A stretch of 64,000 bases of DNA from Brachionus plicatilis. Its lineage: Eukaryota > Rotifera > Eurotatoria > Ploima > Brachionidae. Below the pieces are notes generated by a model. That model was not told the origin of the DNA, did not search any database, and saw only the letters and a list, made by a program, of their open reading frames with translations. Made by a program: the position numbers and the translations under genes. Below, piece by piece: positions 1-11,984 of the stretch. Each line of letters starts with the position of its first letter. The stretch's first letter is position 1. The stretch covers positions 534,251 to 598,250 of the forward strand of contig QEOQ01000658.1 in the NCBI GenBank assembly GCA_010279815.1, given 5' to 3'.

Positions 1-959
1 AAAAAAAAAAAAAAAAAAAATGAAATAAAATTAAGTTAAATAAGGTAAATAACACAAATTTAGCAAAAAGTTGCCGATTAGTCGATATTATATCGATAAA
101 CTCTATATATACGTCCATACAAATTAGTTAAATCTTAATTAATTGCTTTTTTATTCTTGCTATTTTAATTAATGAAACCAAACCAAGTTGCTATTTTTTT
201 GCAAAATTAATTAGCCTAATTTAAATGTGAAAATTTAATGCTGCTATTTTAATATTCTCCCAACATACTTCGTACCTTTTTTCCATACTTTATGATGCAT
301 TTTGCAGTGTTCTGTTCCGCTGTTCAGTACTTTATGTACAGTCTAGTTCTCTCAATAACCTAAACATTGGCTCCAGTCTACTTTAATGTCTATAATTTTA
401 CCTTGCTCTCATGCGCTTAGCAAGTCATTGGTATTTAACACTGTGAAAAGAATTATTCATTCGGATATTGATTCAGAAACATAATTTGTTTTGTTTTCTT
501 TTTTGTTATTATCTTTATTAATTCTTCAAGCTAGAAGTGTCCATTTATTAATAAATTTGACATTTAATTTCTTTCTGAATTTTTGAGCTGTAACTGCTAA
601 CACTTATTATTCAAAAACGGTGAGTCTAAAATAAGCATCTTAACAATTTAGTTTTATGACAAAATTAAAAGTTCAAAAACTTTAATTGTTTTATCTTTGG
701 TAGTTTTTATTAAAATCAATTAAGAAGTTTAAGCCTATTAAATATAGAGAGATTCTTTTAAAATATAAAGAGAGTATTTAAAAATTTTATTCAAGATAAT
801 ATAGTATTTAAAAACTCAAATAAATGAATTCTCAAATAAATGGTCTCCTTGTATACTTTGATCCTTTAACCTCTATTTGCCAATTTAAGTTGGTATGTTT
901 TTGAAAAAATTAATTTGTCCAATACTCAAACCAATTTGGAAAAAAAAACAATTGTAAAA
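1..959. other. AT-rich intergenic DNA, no gene seen
   Basis: Starts with a 20-base A tract. No open frame with recognisable protein and no clear inverted repeat were seen. It is the 3' flank of the minus-strand receptor gene, so it may hold that gene's 3' UTR, but no convincing signal was singled out. Confidence 0.5.
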
Positions 960-3224
960 TTATTTTGATGTCCGAACGATTTTCACTTTTTGAAATTTTA
1001 TTTTTAGCTGTTTTATCAATAAATTTAGGACTTTTCGAAATTTTTTGTTTACACAATAATAAACTATTGATGCAAAAAATGAACTAAAAAAGAAAAATAA
1101 ACTACCAAAGTGGTAGTAATTGGTACAAATTTTGTTAAAAATTCGGCAAGTATTTGCAAAAACATATTGATAAAAAATAAGAAAGTTCATTACAAATTCG
1201 AGACCACGCGATATCACTAAAACGCTTATATTTAGCAAAATGCTAATAAAAGTTCGCATGAAATACTCATCAGCCTTGGCCAATCTGTCCGTTGCTTGAG
1301 CATTGACTTCCAAGCTTTTTCTTTTCTGAATACTCTTTCTGAATTTAATTATCATCAAAACGTCTATCAAACACATGAGAAATACTATCAAAATATCATT
1401 CATAAACAAATTGAAACAGAAGAGAACAAAATAGATATTTTTTTCTCTTTTAAAATTTAAATTTCGACTAATTGGTATATCTTGTTTGTCAAATATTCCC
1501 TTGAAAGTATTCCTGTTCGGAAATTCTGCATATCCATCAAAATTGAAGTATTCTATATTTAATTCACTAGTTAGAAATCTATCAAAATTACACAAAAGAG
1601 AATAGAGTCCCAACAAAAATAGAAAAATGCGTCGACTTTTTTTTTGCGTCAAATTTAATTTAATAAATGATTTGTTTTGCAAAATTTTGAGTCTGTTCAT
1701 TGAAATCAAAATGCTAAAAAAATTCGAATAAGTTTTGAGAATATTTCCTAAAAAGTCAATCACATATATTTCAAAATATTGGACCGCAACTGATCGACTT
1801 ACAATCGGACAATACTTTAAATGATCAAAAATACAGACATTCATTAAATGAAACAGATAAATGAATGAATAGATTAAATTTAACAAAGAACTTGTAAGCA
1901 TCCAGTGGTACATTAGTTTCATGTCAGCGGTTACTTTTTTTGGATTTGGACAAATTTTTTTTAATATGACCACATTGATCAAGTTGGTCAGAATAGACAA
2001 AGTGCAAACGAGAGGAACTAATACAACTGATACTAAATTAAGCACCTCAGAATAAAATAAATCATCAAGGTCGTTAAAGAGTGATTTTTTGGGGTAATTT
2101 TTTTTTTCACATTTTTTCATTAATAAATTAAAATCACATGATATTCGATCCAAGTTAAAACAAGTTTTAGAAACTAGCTGGTTTGTCACATTGAAATGAT
2201 ATAATTTGACCAGCCATACGAATAGACACGAACACTCGAAAAACCCAAGTGTTAATTGATCAACTAGAATAAATTTATATTTTGGAAAATTTCTGAACAA
2301 ACAAAAATCTTCATTTGGATATTTGTATTGTACTATTCGGAAATAAATTGTTGAATCATTTCTATCATTGGTTTTAGTGTTTAAATTTGAATTCAGACTA
2401 TACAAAAAGTTAAAACCATTTTTTAGCGAATAAATATTGGTATTTATTTCTAGTTCTCTTAAATTTGTAAAATTTTCAAATATTTTTTCATCTATTGAAT
2501 CTATACGGCCTATTAAATACAATGAATAGCTTTTTTTGAACAAATTGTGATACAATATTTTTTTGTCGATGTAATACCTATAAAATCTGAACTCAACATT
2601 TTTAATATTTGAGTTTAAGTCGAGTTCAAGTGGGTTGAAGCCAAGCCTATTTTTCTTCACAATGCTGTCACTAATGCCAGTAAATCTAAGAGTGTTTATG
2701 TTACAATTTAGGAATATCCTGGCGTCCGTATTCTGATGATAGTTACAATTAGAACTGAATGATAGTTCGTTAGCATTTTTGAACACTTTACTTTTGTTAT
2801 TTCCATTTATAAATAAAATATAAGAAAAGAAAAAAAGAATATCAATACTTTTATTATTTGCGTTACTTAAAAGTCTAAGATTCTGATCGATAGCTTTTAA
2901 ATATGCAAATTTAAGGACAATCGATTCATGAAAAATTGAAGTAATGTTTATCTGAAGTCTATTGTCAAGAATTAAATATTTTCTTGGTCTAAACGAAATG
3001 GAATCTACTGATTTGATCTCAAGTAAACATTTGAGATTTAAATTTTGAAAGCTATTGAAATTTGTGATTTCTAAGTCTTGTGAAATCAGGCCAAATACTG
3101 GATCTTCAAAATAATTTTGTATCAAAAAATCAAAAGATCTGTCTGAACACGTGTTTTCTTCTGTTGACGTCAATTGAATTAAAATGAAAAAAAAATAAAA
3201 ATTTAGAAATTTTTTTTCTGCCAT
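960..3224 (-). CDS. 7TM receptor with large LRR-like ectodomain (copy 1, complete)
   Basis: Single-exon 754-residue protein. Residues 1-21 look like a signal peptide (MAEKK then a Phe/Ile/Leu run). About 370 extracellular residues follow with LRR-like strands (FENFTNLRELEI near 255) and a cap-like cysteine cluster (FECSCLFVWLVKLY near 328, then further Cys), reminiscent of an LRR C-terminal cap. Seven hydrophobic segments follow at roughly 395-420, 435-455, 480-505, 525-545, 600-625, 665-695 and 708-731. After TM3 the DRY position reads MNR, and the TM7 NPxxY position reads ASIVY, followed by a Lys/Arg-rich tail: a divergent rhodopsin-like GPCR. The ligand cannot be told. ATG at 3224 is the first in frame and begins a signal peptide. 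A near-identical truncated copy lies inverted at 16282-17592. The membrane topology is clear; the LRR assignment is moderate. Confidence 0.82.
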   Translation of the reverse strand: MAEKKFLNFYFFFILIQLTSTEENTCSDRSFDFLIQNYFEDPVFGLISQDLEITNFNSFQNLNLKCLLEIKSVDSISFRPRKYLILDNRLQINITSIFHESIVLKFAYLKAIDQNLRLLSNANNKSIDILFFFSYILFINGNNKSKVFKNANELSFSSNCNYHQNTDARIFLNCNINTLRFTGISDSIVKKNRLGFNPLELDLNSNIKNVEFRFYRYYIDKKILYHNLFKKSYSLYLIGRIDSIDEKIFENFTNLRELEINTNIYSLKNGFNFLYSLNSNLNTKTNDRNDSTIYFRIVQYKYPNEDFCLFRNFPKYKFILVDQLTLGFFECSCLFVWLVKLYHFNVTNQLVSKTCFNLDRISCDFNLLMKKCEKKNYPKKSLFNDLDDLFYSEVLNLVSVVLVPLVCTLSILTNLINVVILKKICPNPKKVTADMKLMYHWMLTSSLLNLIYSFIYLFHLMNVCIFDHLKYCPIVSRSVAVQYFEIYVIDFLGNILKTYSNFFSILISMNRLKILQNKSFIKLNLTQKKSRRIFLFLLGLYSLLCNFDRFLTSELNIEYFNFDGYAEFPNRNTFKGIFDKQDIPISRNLNFKREKNIYFVLFCFNLFMNDILIVFLMCLIDVLMIIKFRKSIQKRKSLEVNAQATDRLAKADEYFMRTFISILLNISVLVISRGLEFVMNFLIFYQYVFANTCRIFNKICTNYYHFGSLFFFFSSFFASIVYYCVNKKFRKVLNLLIKQLKIKFQKVKIVRTSK

Positions 3225-3437
3225 AATAAAACTAAATTAATAAATGAGCGTTCACATATTTATATGTCCAAAAAAGGGTCGCTAGAGATAAAAAGCTTTC
3301 AAATATTTATTAGTTTAATTTCATTTATTTAAAAAATTTCTCATGCTGATTTCTAAAGGACACAAATTTTCAAATGGGAATTAGATAATTTAGAAATTGA
3401 ATTGTCAATTTGATTTTAAAATCAAAATTGTTTTATT
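1989..3437 (-). repeat. Left arm of inverted segmental duplication
   Basis: The reverse complement of this segment matches 16071-17523 almost base for base. It covers the receptor ectodomain plus about 210 bp of 5' flank, including the ATAAATATGTGAACGCTC stretch just upstream of the ATG. Homology stops at 1989 inside TM1 and at about 3437 upstream. The arms are separated by 12.6 kb. Confidence 0.85.
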
Positions 3438-3439
3438 TA

Positions 3440-3965
3440 TTTCAGCAGGCTTATTTTAGCCTATTTGTAGGTAATCAAGTGAAATTAGTCAAATAATGGC
3501 CCCAACAAAGAGAAAATTACTAAAGTGATAACTTGTCCAGTTTTCAAAACTGTCTCTGAAAAACTCCATATTTATTTTAAATTTTAAAAGAAAGTTTTTT
3601 TCTTAATTTTATATAAAAATAAATAAAATTTAAAGATTTTTGTTTTAAAACGATAAAAACTAAATATTCTTTTTTTGATGTTTTCTATTGAATGTCAATA
3701 TAATAAGATTGCATATTTGTTTTAAATTCTTTTATTACTAATTTCAAAAAAAACACCCCCTGGGTGATGAAAGTAAAAAATCAAGTTAGCAAAAAAAATT
3801 TAAAAAATTTAAAAAGGAAGTTAATTTCATTTTCAATTTTTTTTTTTTAGTTTATTTCTGAATTAATTATATATTATACCATACAAACAGTGCGACCATT
3901 TGACGCTTGTTGATGTTATTCTATGTCGTCATAGTGAAGATAGGAATGTTTTCTAAACGCAAGTC
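3440..3965. other. Intergenic, nothing recognised
   Basis: AT-rich sequence between the receptor duplication arm and the integrase relic. It includes a C-run (CACCCCCTGGGTG near 3755) and homopolymer runs, but no gene or paired repeat was found. Confidence 0.4.
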
Positions 3966-3983
3966 GTTTTACCAAAATAAATA

Positions 3984-5157
3984 GTGGAGCGAATTGTCAA
4001 CCAAGTTCACAGCACAATTTATAATGGTCATCTAGGAAAATCAAAGACAATGTCTAAAATAATCGATAGATTTTACATACCATTTCTCAAATGTTGTGAT
4101 GTGTGCCAAACGATTAAGTTCACTCAACCAACTCGACATATTGAGTTGATCTACTTAACACCAAGTCGTCCTAATCAATTGATTACTACCGATTTGGCAG
4201 GAGCATTCTCGGTAACTCACCGTGTAACAAGTATCTTCAAGTCATAGTTGATCACTTTACAAAATTAATACAAATCGACACACTGAAATACAGCAAGACC
4301 ACCCAAATAATATAGTGGATAAATGGTGCTGAAGATATGGAATCCCTGAATCAATATTTTCAGACGGCAGGAAACAATATCAATCAAAGCTTTTAGAACT
4401 GGTGTATGGGCATTTAGACATACGGAAGTAAAAAACAACTCTTTCCACCCACAATGTGATGTTCAAAGTGAGATAACAGTTAAGAAGTTGATTGCAGCAT
4501 TTGTTGATGGCGACCAAATTAATTGGGACCTAAAACTTAAATAAACTGGTATATGCTTACAATACAAGTTGACATATTGCTCCTGGTAAAACAACTTTTG
4601 AAATGATGTTCGGTCGAAGGCCTAAATGTCCAATCGACCTTATTATACCACCGACTGACCTACTCGAAAGAGAAAAGATTTTAATTGAGTAAAAAATAGT
4701 GAATGAGCACGGTGAGGCAATAGTATTGGAAGACTACGATGATTAAGTCGGAAAAAATCTTCCAGCGGTGGCTACCGATTATCTTCAAGAGCTTAAGATG
4801 GAACTAGAAAAGTGTAACCAAATGGCGTCAAGTATTAGAAATTGTCGAATGGACAAAGCTAAATTGGATCATGACAGAAAGATAAAAAAATTAGATTACA
4901 ACAGTGGAGATTACGAGTCATCCGAAATTGAAAGAGGTTTTTCACATGGTCTGGCATACAAATACAATTGACCATTTATCGTTGTTGGAAATAACGAAAA
5001 CAATTGTAACTTTTTAATAAAACTCGCAACAAGTCCTCGTTCGAAAGTGAGACAGGTCCACAAAAATAGACTCAAGTATTACTTACCCAAAGTAAAAGAA
5101 GTAAAAGTAAAAGAAAATCCAGTGAGGTTCTTAGAAGATCAAGTTGTCAAAGAATAA
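3984..5157 (+). pseudogene. Ty3/gypsy-type retrotransposon integrase relic
   Basis: Broken pol 3' end. The first frame carries an H2C2 zinc-binding pattern (HSTIYNGHLGKSKT, then CCDVCQTIK), followed by the start of an integrase core (LITTDLAGAF). After a frameshift near 4220 the frame continues as DHFTKLIQI, then GIPESIFSDG, then an APGKTTFEMMFGRRP segment typical of the core's end. After more in-frame stops comes a C-terminal part with KVRQVHKNRLKYY before a stop at 5155-5157. There are several frameshifts and stops, no reverse transcriptase or protease, and no LTRs were recognised. Dead copy; family assignment is good, age unknown. Confidence 0.75.
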
Positions 5158-5339
5158 GGAGGAGAGGAAAATCAGAAGAACCTCATAATAAGGAGGCTGT
5201 GGCCAGAAAGACCCCATTAAAGTTGTATAATTGTCAGACAAAATTGTTGTCGATAATATCAACGTTTAAAAATTTAAAATTTTTAAAAATAAATTATTAT
5301 TTAAGAAAAAATAAAAAAAAGCAATTAAAATTTAAACAA

Positions 5340-5921
5340 AAATGACAAAAACCAACCAGATCTACGATATTTATATAACCGAAGGAAAACGGCGGAATCC
5401 TTGGAAATCTATATCGATAAGGAGATCATACGGTTGGGTTTGGATAAATTGCTAGGATTCGTCGATAACCTGAAAGTCCAAGAAATGTGCAAGGATCAAG
5501 ATGGAACAACCTACATTGCGTTGTCGTGTGGAAAGAACGGGCCGGCATGGTGAAGCGGTTGAATTTATAACCTCTCTTACGTTCGAAGGTAGGAAACTCC
5601 TGGTAGTGCTGAACGACATCAATTCAGGAGCTGCACAGTGGTCCAAGACCAAGATGGTAAGCCGATCTGATACCATTCAGAAAAAGATAAGTACCTCGAG
5701 CGGACAAATCACAGCCTGAAATCCCAAGAGCGCATTATTGCCCACATTGAGCGTCGATTTAGAGAGGAGCAGGAAAGGACTGGACGCCGAAACTCGTCTA
5801 ATACAAGTTGAAGATTAGCCCGACAAGGCCAATAGGACCATCAGTCATCAGTCATCAACTGGAGGACACAGTGAAGAGCTTACAGAGGTGTTCGAAATAT
5901 ACGAGCAGTATGGATAAGAAA
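5340..5921 (+). pseudogene. Unidentified frame-shifted coding relic, GC-richer than surroundings
   Basis: Protein-like sequence is spread over all three frames: IRLGLDKLLGFVDNLKVQEM near 5430, EFITSLTFEGRKLLVVLNDI near 5560, and SQERIIAHIERRFREEQERT near 5740. Base composition is clearly richer in G and C than the neighbours. It follows the integrase relic in the same orientation, so it could be another part of that retroelement (gag or an extra ORF) or a captured host fragment. No family recognised. Confidence 0.4.
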
Positions 5922-6084
5922 AAATAAAAATCTGCTTGTTGGTGTTTTTTTTGTTTTTTTTTTTTTAATTTTGTTTTCCTTAAAATCTTTTTTAATCTTG
6001 TCTACTCATTAACTCTTTAAAACATTAATATTGCTTTTTTTTAGTTTACTCATTAATTTTTTTTTATTACATATTTAAAACAAA

Positions 6085-6440
6085 TTTGAAAATGGATTGA
6101 AAATGTGCGATGTTTCTGATATATTTTATTTTAGAAATATTTGGAGAAAATTTTGCAATGTCGCTCTATTGAAATTTTATACAATGTTTCAAACATAGAT
6201 TATTTGGTTTGTGATGCTTTTTAATTTAATATTATTTTATTTTTTTTTACAATAATTTGGTAAATTTTTTTGAAAAATTGAAAGTTTTAATTAAAAATTT
6301 TTTGTATAGCTCTCTTCTTCACTAAGTTATTAATTAATCCCGTGTTAAAATATCCAAATGTTTTATCTCCTTTGATTAGTTTTTACATATACTTATATAA
6401 TGAATTTTTTGAAAAAGTTTTTTTGGTAATATAGCACTAA
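6085..6440 (+). repeat. Dispersed repeat, inverted partner at 11985-12250
   Basis: Shares long diverged matches with the reverse complement of 11985-12250, including ATTGAAAATGTGCGATG and TTAATTAATCCCGTGT. Similarity by eye is about 85-90% in matched blocks. Not coding; family unknown. Confidence 0.7.
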
Positions 6441-6660
6441 CAAAATTTCAAAAGTAAATTCAAGTTCCAGAAAAGTATTTTCATTATAAATTTGGTTTTA
6501 AACCATAATAAGTAAGAAAATAATGTAAAAATATGGCTTATGTGCTTTTCAGCATAAATTAAAAATTTTATCACTCTCAACTTTTCAAGACTTTTCAAAA
6601 AAAAAGTCCGAGCTTGGACTTGACTTGAGACTTGTTATTTTTAAACGGCACTAAATTTCT

Positions 6661-7716
6661 ACTTCACCAAATAATTATTAAATACTTCACCAAAATAAAT
6701 CACCAAAAAAATAATAAAAAATGAACCAAATAAATATATATTTTTCACCAAATTTATTAATTATTTTAAACCAAAAAAATATTTATTTCAACCAAATTAA
6801 TAGTTTTTATCACCAGTAATAATAAAAATCAAACCAAAAATAATTACTGAACTATCAAGGCTTGTTTTGCCTTTGTAGGTCTTCCAGGTTTTCTATTTTC
6901 GCCGATAGGTAAAGGGTTCTTAAATTCTTGATAAAAATGAGCTTTTTTCGTAAAAATATTCAGAATAATTCTGAAAAATTCAATGATTATTTTAGTTAAT
7001 TTGGCTAAAAAAATTAGCATAACTGAAAAAAATGAATAAAAATAGAGAAAAAAAAAATTAAAAAGAAATTTCAGAATTAAAAAAGAAATTTCGTTTTGAA
7101 GTTTTGGCTTTATTTAAAAAAAATTCAAATCTTAAAAACTCTTATACATCTTGAATGTTATATTTGAACTATTATTTAGTAACCATGACGAATCAAAATT
7201 ATTTAATTTATTTACGTTATAAAATTAAGGATGAAACTTTAAAAACTGGAACATGGTACAGCACCCTATGCTCCACTTTATTTAATTAAAACATTTTTTT
7301 AATTAAGAAAAAAGTTTTAATTTGATAATTAATTTGATTGACATGAGGACTTTAGATTTTTTTGGTACAGAAAGTTCAAAATTAACATATTATGGCAATC
7401 GTATTGATTGAGTTTCAATTGATTTTTTAAGGATTTGCGGTAAAATAACATTATGAAAAATACTATTTATAATATTTTTGGGGAATAAAAAATTGAACTG
7501 GTGAAGTATAAATTAATTTGTATAAATTAATATTAATTTATTTCAGAAACCTATTTTGCATTGGTGGCTTGATTTGCACAGGTAATTGTGATTTTTTGGT
7601 GACAATTAAGAATAAATTTGCGGCAAAATACAGGAATTAGGTGTTAAATTTTGGTAATCGAGTTTCGCCTTAGATTATATTTTTTTGGTGAATAAAAAAA
7701 ATATTATTGGTGAACG
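6661..7716. mobile_element. Inverted-repeat element with TTCACCAAA / TTTGGTGAA subterminal arrays
   Basis: The left 200 bp holds repeated TTCACCAAA or AACCAAA words about 20-40 bp apart. The right 230 bp holds the same word reversed (TTTGGTGAA, ATTGGTGAA). The element is about 1.06 kb. Inside, on the minus strand, is a 3' exon encoding a C-terminal AT-hook peptide. It sits within AAGTC-rich repeat sequence (6600-6640 and 8036-8160). Exact ends and target duplication could not be fixed. Confidence 0.6.
6844..6970 (-). pseudogene. 3' exon of a transposon protein with C-terminal AT-hook
   Basis: Open frame after a good acceptor (TTGAATTTTTCAG), running to a stop at 6844-6846. It reads through NPLPIGENRKPGRPTKAKQA and ends in LIVQ. 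PGRP is an AT-hook core that binds the minor groove of AT-rich DNA. The same ending occurs at 34044-34261 (GPGRPKNAKRALIKQ). No catalytic domain was recognised upstream, so this is either an exon of a broken element or a short DNA-binding protein. Confidence 0.45.
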
Positions 7717-8035
7717 ATAATTGTATGCCTTTTTAAACAACCCTGACAATGACAAAATCCAACAGTTGTGAAAAATATTTGGAAAATTTAATCATGATTG
7801 ATAAATATCTTTGTGATCAAAAGATCAATGCTGAAAAATGCAACATTCTAGCTATCAATTAACAATAAAATCAATTCAATTTTCATTGACTTTGTGACTA
7901 ATTTTTTAAATTTGATATAAATTTATCAATCATTTTTTTGTTTTCATAAAAATAATGTTTTTTAATTTATAAATATCTAAATTTTAAATATAAAAATTTT
8001 TATTTAAATTAAATAAAAAATTAAATAAATACCTT

Positions 8036-8160
8036 GAAAAAGTCAAGTCAAGTTTAGACTTGACTTGAAAAATCTAAAAAAAGTCAAGTCAAGTTTTGAC
8101 TTGACTTGACTTTATGGTCGAAAGACTTGAAAAATAGCGACTTGAGGAACAACTCTGCTT
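8036..8160. repeat. AAGTC-array hAT-like element end
   Basis: Dense alternating AAGTCAAGTC / GACTTGACTT words ending in GAACAACTCTGC, the inverted form of the terminus seen at 17625. The matching left end is not clear; it may lie near 6600, with the TTCACCAAA element nested between. Confidence 0.55.
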
Positions 8161-8739
8161 GAAATATAAAAAAAAAGTTTGGAACAGAGAATAAAATTTT
8201 CTTTAAAATTATTTCCTATTGAAAAAATTTAATTTTTTCTAAATAGCTACACGTAAATGAAAGACTTGGAAATTTCCTCTAATTATTTAGATAAATAAAA
8301 CAAAAATAGAACTAGTGTCAAACTTGTTTTTGTAATTAATTCGCTTTAGGTATAAATTGAGTTATTTAAATGAAAGTTGAATTAAGAGAAATTTTTTTAT
8401 TAATTTCCAAATTTTCAGTTGAAAAACATCTTAAAATATTTTATCTATTCTGAAGCCTCATTTACAGAATCACAACTTTGATGCATTCAAAAAAACTTTT
8501 TCGATTATGTTAAAGCATATAATCAAAAAAAAAGGCAGGGAGAGAAACCGTCAATTAATTTAGAGAAATGCCAATAAGTTTTTTTGTCTATGATATTTTC
8601 GTCAATACTAACTTTTAAATTATATATAATATTTGTAACTTAAATTAAATAATTGTAAATTAAATTAAATTATTATGAATTAAATTTATTTATTTTATAT
8701 TAAAGCTGTAATTAAGGATTTTGTCTTTTTTAAAAAAAT

Positions 8740-9330
8740 ATTTGTCAATATATAAAAATAAATGCAAATTAACTATTTAATAATTGTCAATAATATCTGT
8801 ACTATAAATAAATATCTCATTGCTGTCTTTATTGATCGAAGAAAAATAAAAGCTAATATACGAAAAAAAATGGATATTCCAAATCTTGAATATGAATAAA
8901 CACAATCTAGTTCAGCTCATGTCCGAAATTCAAAATATTGTAAGTTTTAAACTTTATTTTAAATTTCTCTTAATTTCACATTTAAGTCGAAATATTGGCA
9001 GCCTATTCTATATAAAAATTGTTTAGAATGGTTATAAGTTTCTTCTAGTTGGCTCATGCAGTAGAGGAAAAAAGTTCTGTCCTTTTGGAATTGCTGTGAC
9101 AATGTACTAAAAAAATAAAAATTTTCTTTACTTGACAAATATTTTTTTAAATTGACCAAAATTTTATTGACAAAAATTAAAAATAATTGACAAAACATTT
9201 ATTTAAATGACGTTTATTTTTTATCAAATTGATTCCTGTATAGCTGACGAATTATCTAGTTTTAATTGACAAATATTTCTTTTTTAATTGACATTTATAT
9301 ATATTAATTGACAAAATATCATTTTGCCAA
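8740..9330. mobile_element. Element with TTGTCAAT / AATTGACAA subterminal arrays
   Basis: TTGTCAAT occurs on the left (near 8742 and 8785). AATTGACAA or ATTGACAAA is repeated at least seven times on the right (9120-9320). The two sets are inverted relative to each other. No protein recognised inside; the ORF at 8959-9198 consists only of the repeat. Boundaries approximate. Confidence 0.4.
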
Positions 9331-10400
9331 AAAAAAAAATTTCACTTCATTTTCAAAAGAAATTTTTTTAAAACTTAATGATCATATCAGATATAGTGAG
9401 AGTATCATTTATGGGTGAGGTAAAAAAAACATAAACTAGTTATAAAAAATCAAAAAGAGATGAAACACAAGTTATATAAAAAATGACTTGAATAGTTAAA
9501 ATGAGACCAAATTTAGACTAAATCTAATTCAAGAATGGTTAAAAGAAATATTTAAAACTCTCCAATTTCAAAAATTTAATAGTTTTTTAATTTTTGAACT
9601 AATAATGATAAAAAATGTGTTAAAATATAGTAATACGTTCTAACCGGGTCACCTATTTTTTTGATAATTTTCCTAAAGACTCAGTAACGATAGAAAACGC
9701 GAAATTTAGTCACCCATTTAGTCCAAAATTTTTTGTTTAAATTTCTTTTTGAATGTGAATATTGAAACATGATTTTTTAAGTAATTCACATAATTTTCAT
9801 ATTTTTTTTAAGTAAATTTATTAATAAAAAAACAAAAAAAATTGTTCCTAAAAATTTAGAATTAATTTAACAAGAATAAAAAAATTTATGACTTGATTTT
9901 TTAAAATTTTTGAAATTAGTCAAAGTTCTTACTTGTGTTTATTTATTTTTTAAAACAAGTCTAGTTTTTTTTTTTTAAATATATTTTCAAGTCCAAGTCA
10001 TACTTTGACTTGTTTTTTTACTTGTTAATCAATTCAACTGTTAGCAATAAATAAATGTTGTATAGAATGCTTAAGAATAGACAGGTCAAAAATGATACAA
10101 AATTCGCTTTAAGACTGAAATTGGTCAAATTTGACCTTTTCTTGTCTTCTACGAGGCTAAAAAATTAAATTTTTTACATAGATCAAAGTAAATTTTTATT
10201 TTTTTGACGGATAAGGCTAGTGACTGCTAAAAGTAGATAAAAAGCACAGCACCAATTATGTGAAAGAGCTGCATAAGTAATTCTTTAAAAATGAAAATTT
10301 GAAATCAAAGTCATTTGATGGGATGTCGTGTTTTAAAACAAGAGATCGAAACGATTTTCCGTCAAAAAAATAAAAATTTACGTTAATCAATGAAAAAAAA

Positions 10401-10802
10401 TTGACAACGAAAAATCTGCTTTCTACACTCAAAAAAAAAGATTATCACAACCAAACCGTAAAAAATCAAATTTGGGTTGTGATAATCTATATAGAATAAA
10501 GATGAGGACGATTTAGTTGAGGATGTAATAGATGTTGAGACTGAAGTTGAATTTGCCAAAGAGAACAAGCGAGGTAGATCAAAAAAATTGAAATTAGTAT
10601 TGGAGAAAGAAAAGCCTAGAAAGAGAGGAAAACCTCCAAAATCAAAAAAATAGTTTAAAATATTGTAAAAATTAAATAAAAGACTTATTTTTTTTGAGTG
10701 TGAAAATCATTTTTTATTTGATTTATAAATAAATTTATTCATTTTTCAAAAATTGATCAGGAATTTTTTTTTGGGTGTAGAAAACAGATTTTTTGTTGTC
10801 AA
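10401..10802. mobile_element. Short TIR element (about 40-bp TIRs) carrying an AT-hook exon
   Basis: The left end TTGACAACGAAAAATCTG, then TTTCTACACTCAAAA, is matched inverted by the right end, with only a few differences over about 40 bp. Inside the left TIR lies a hairpin, GATTATCACAACCAAA against TTTGGGTTGTGATAATC (about 10440-10490). The CTCAAAAA / TTTTTGAGTG word recurs subterminally. No clear target-site duplication. Confidence 0.6.
10495..10653 (+). pseudogene. 3' coding remnant: acidic stretch plus two AT-hook-like motifs
   Basis: Open frame without its own ATG inside the 10401-10802 element. An acidic half (DEDDLVEDVIDVETEVEF) is followed by a basic half with KRGRSKK and PRKRGKPPKSKK just before the stop at 10651-10653. 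This layout resembles the tails at 6844-6970 and 34044-34261, although the final residues differ. Probably the last exon of a transposon-encoded DNA-binding protein. Confidence 0.45.
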
Positions 10803-11157
10803 AAGGTTTTTACCCATTTGATGAAACTATCTATGATGTAAATTTGAAAAAACATTTTCTCAATCCAATAATAAAATCGATTTTCAATTTAGTTAGCTGA
10901 ATTTTTCTAAAGTTTGATTTTCATTTTATTACTAATTTGGAATTTTTTATTTGAATTTTTTTAAAAAATTTAATTGTGAATGCTAACACAAATACTTTTG
11001 AAATAAAAAATCTCAAATAAACTCTACAAAAAATCAGTTTATACATTTAATTATTAAAATCAATTATCAATGGACTGAGAAAATGTTTTTTCAATTTTTT
11101 CTTATTTTCTAAATCTACATTGTATGTAAATCATGTTACATTAAAATTATTTAAATT

Positions 11158-11510
11158 AAATCAAAGTTTTAGTTTGATATCTAAAGACAAACTTTTTGAA
11201 TTGAAATGATATTTTGAATTGGTCATCAACTTCAAGATGCCAATATTGGAGGAAGTATCATATTTCAGTTTCAAATTAGATCGAACTGCTGAATTTCGGA
11301 TTACTGATATTTTTTGGTGTAAGTTTCTGAAAATGAGTTTAAACAAGGACTAGAATAATCCAGGATTGATCCTATCAAGGATATGCAAAGAATATCTAAT
11401 GTTTTTGGTTTTGGAAACCATTTCCTATATAAGAGATATTTCACTTGATTACAACATTCATCCACCATTGGACTAAATGAAAGTTTTGAGTCAAATGTGA
11501 TCAAAAGAAT
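11158..11510 (-). pseudogene. LINE reverse-transcriptase 3' relic
   Basis: Minus strand reads FDSKLSFSPMVDECCNQV, then SLIGSILDYSSPCLNSFSET, then after a frameshift NSAVRSNLKLKYD. This is the characteristic region downstream of the polymerase motifs in invertebrate non-LTR elements (GSILDY, then a xxTAxRxxLKL-type stretch). The polymerase core is missing. It appears to be a different subfamily from the LINE pieces at 32-33 kb and 52 kb. Confidence 0.65.
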
Positions 11511-11984
11511 GCATTAAGTTCCTTGCATATCACCATTTATTAATTATTAAAAATTTAAATTTCTTGTAGGTGACAATTTTAATTTAATTTTTCTGACAAA
11601 AAAACAATCTAGACTCTTAATTTCATTAGTCATACTCACTCACTTTTTATATTAAAAGAATCAAACAATATTTGAGTCTAAAATCAGCTTTAAGGTCTTT
11701 CATTTTGAAAATTCACCTGTTCATGTGATTTAAAGAATAATTGTTTAAGATAAAGTAAGAGAATTTTAAATGACCCTTTAAAAAATTTCATTCGATCTCT
11801 TGATTCTCCCAAAATTTTTATCATACTCAATTAAAAATAATAATGCCTCAAAAAAAAAGGAAATTGAATTCACAATTATATTTAACTAATTAAAAATCAG
11901 AAATTTATATAAATAATTTTTCAGTAAGAAAAGGGAAAGAAGATTTAAAAAATTTTTAAATATATTGCTAGAAAGTTTTTAAAA

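Noticed and set aside
1..20. Poly-A at the window start as a processed-transcript tail
   Set aside because: No adjacent retrocopy or polyadenylation context; A-runs are common in this AT-rich DNA.
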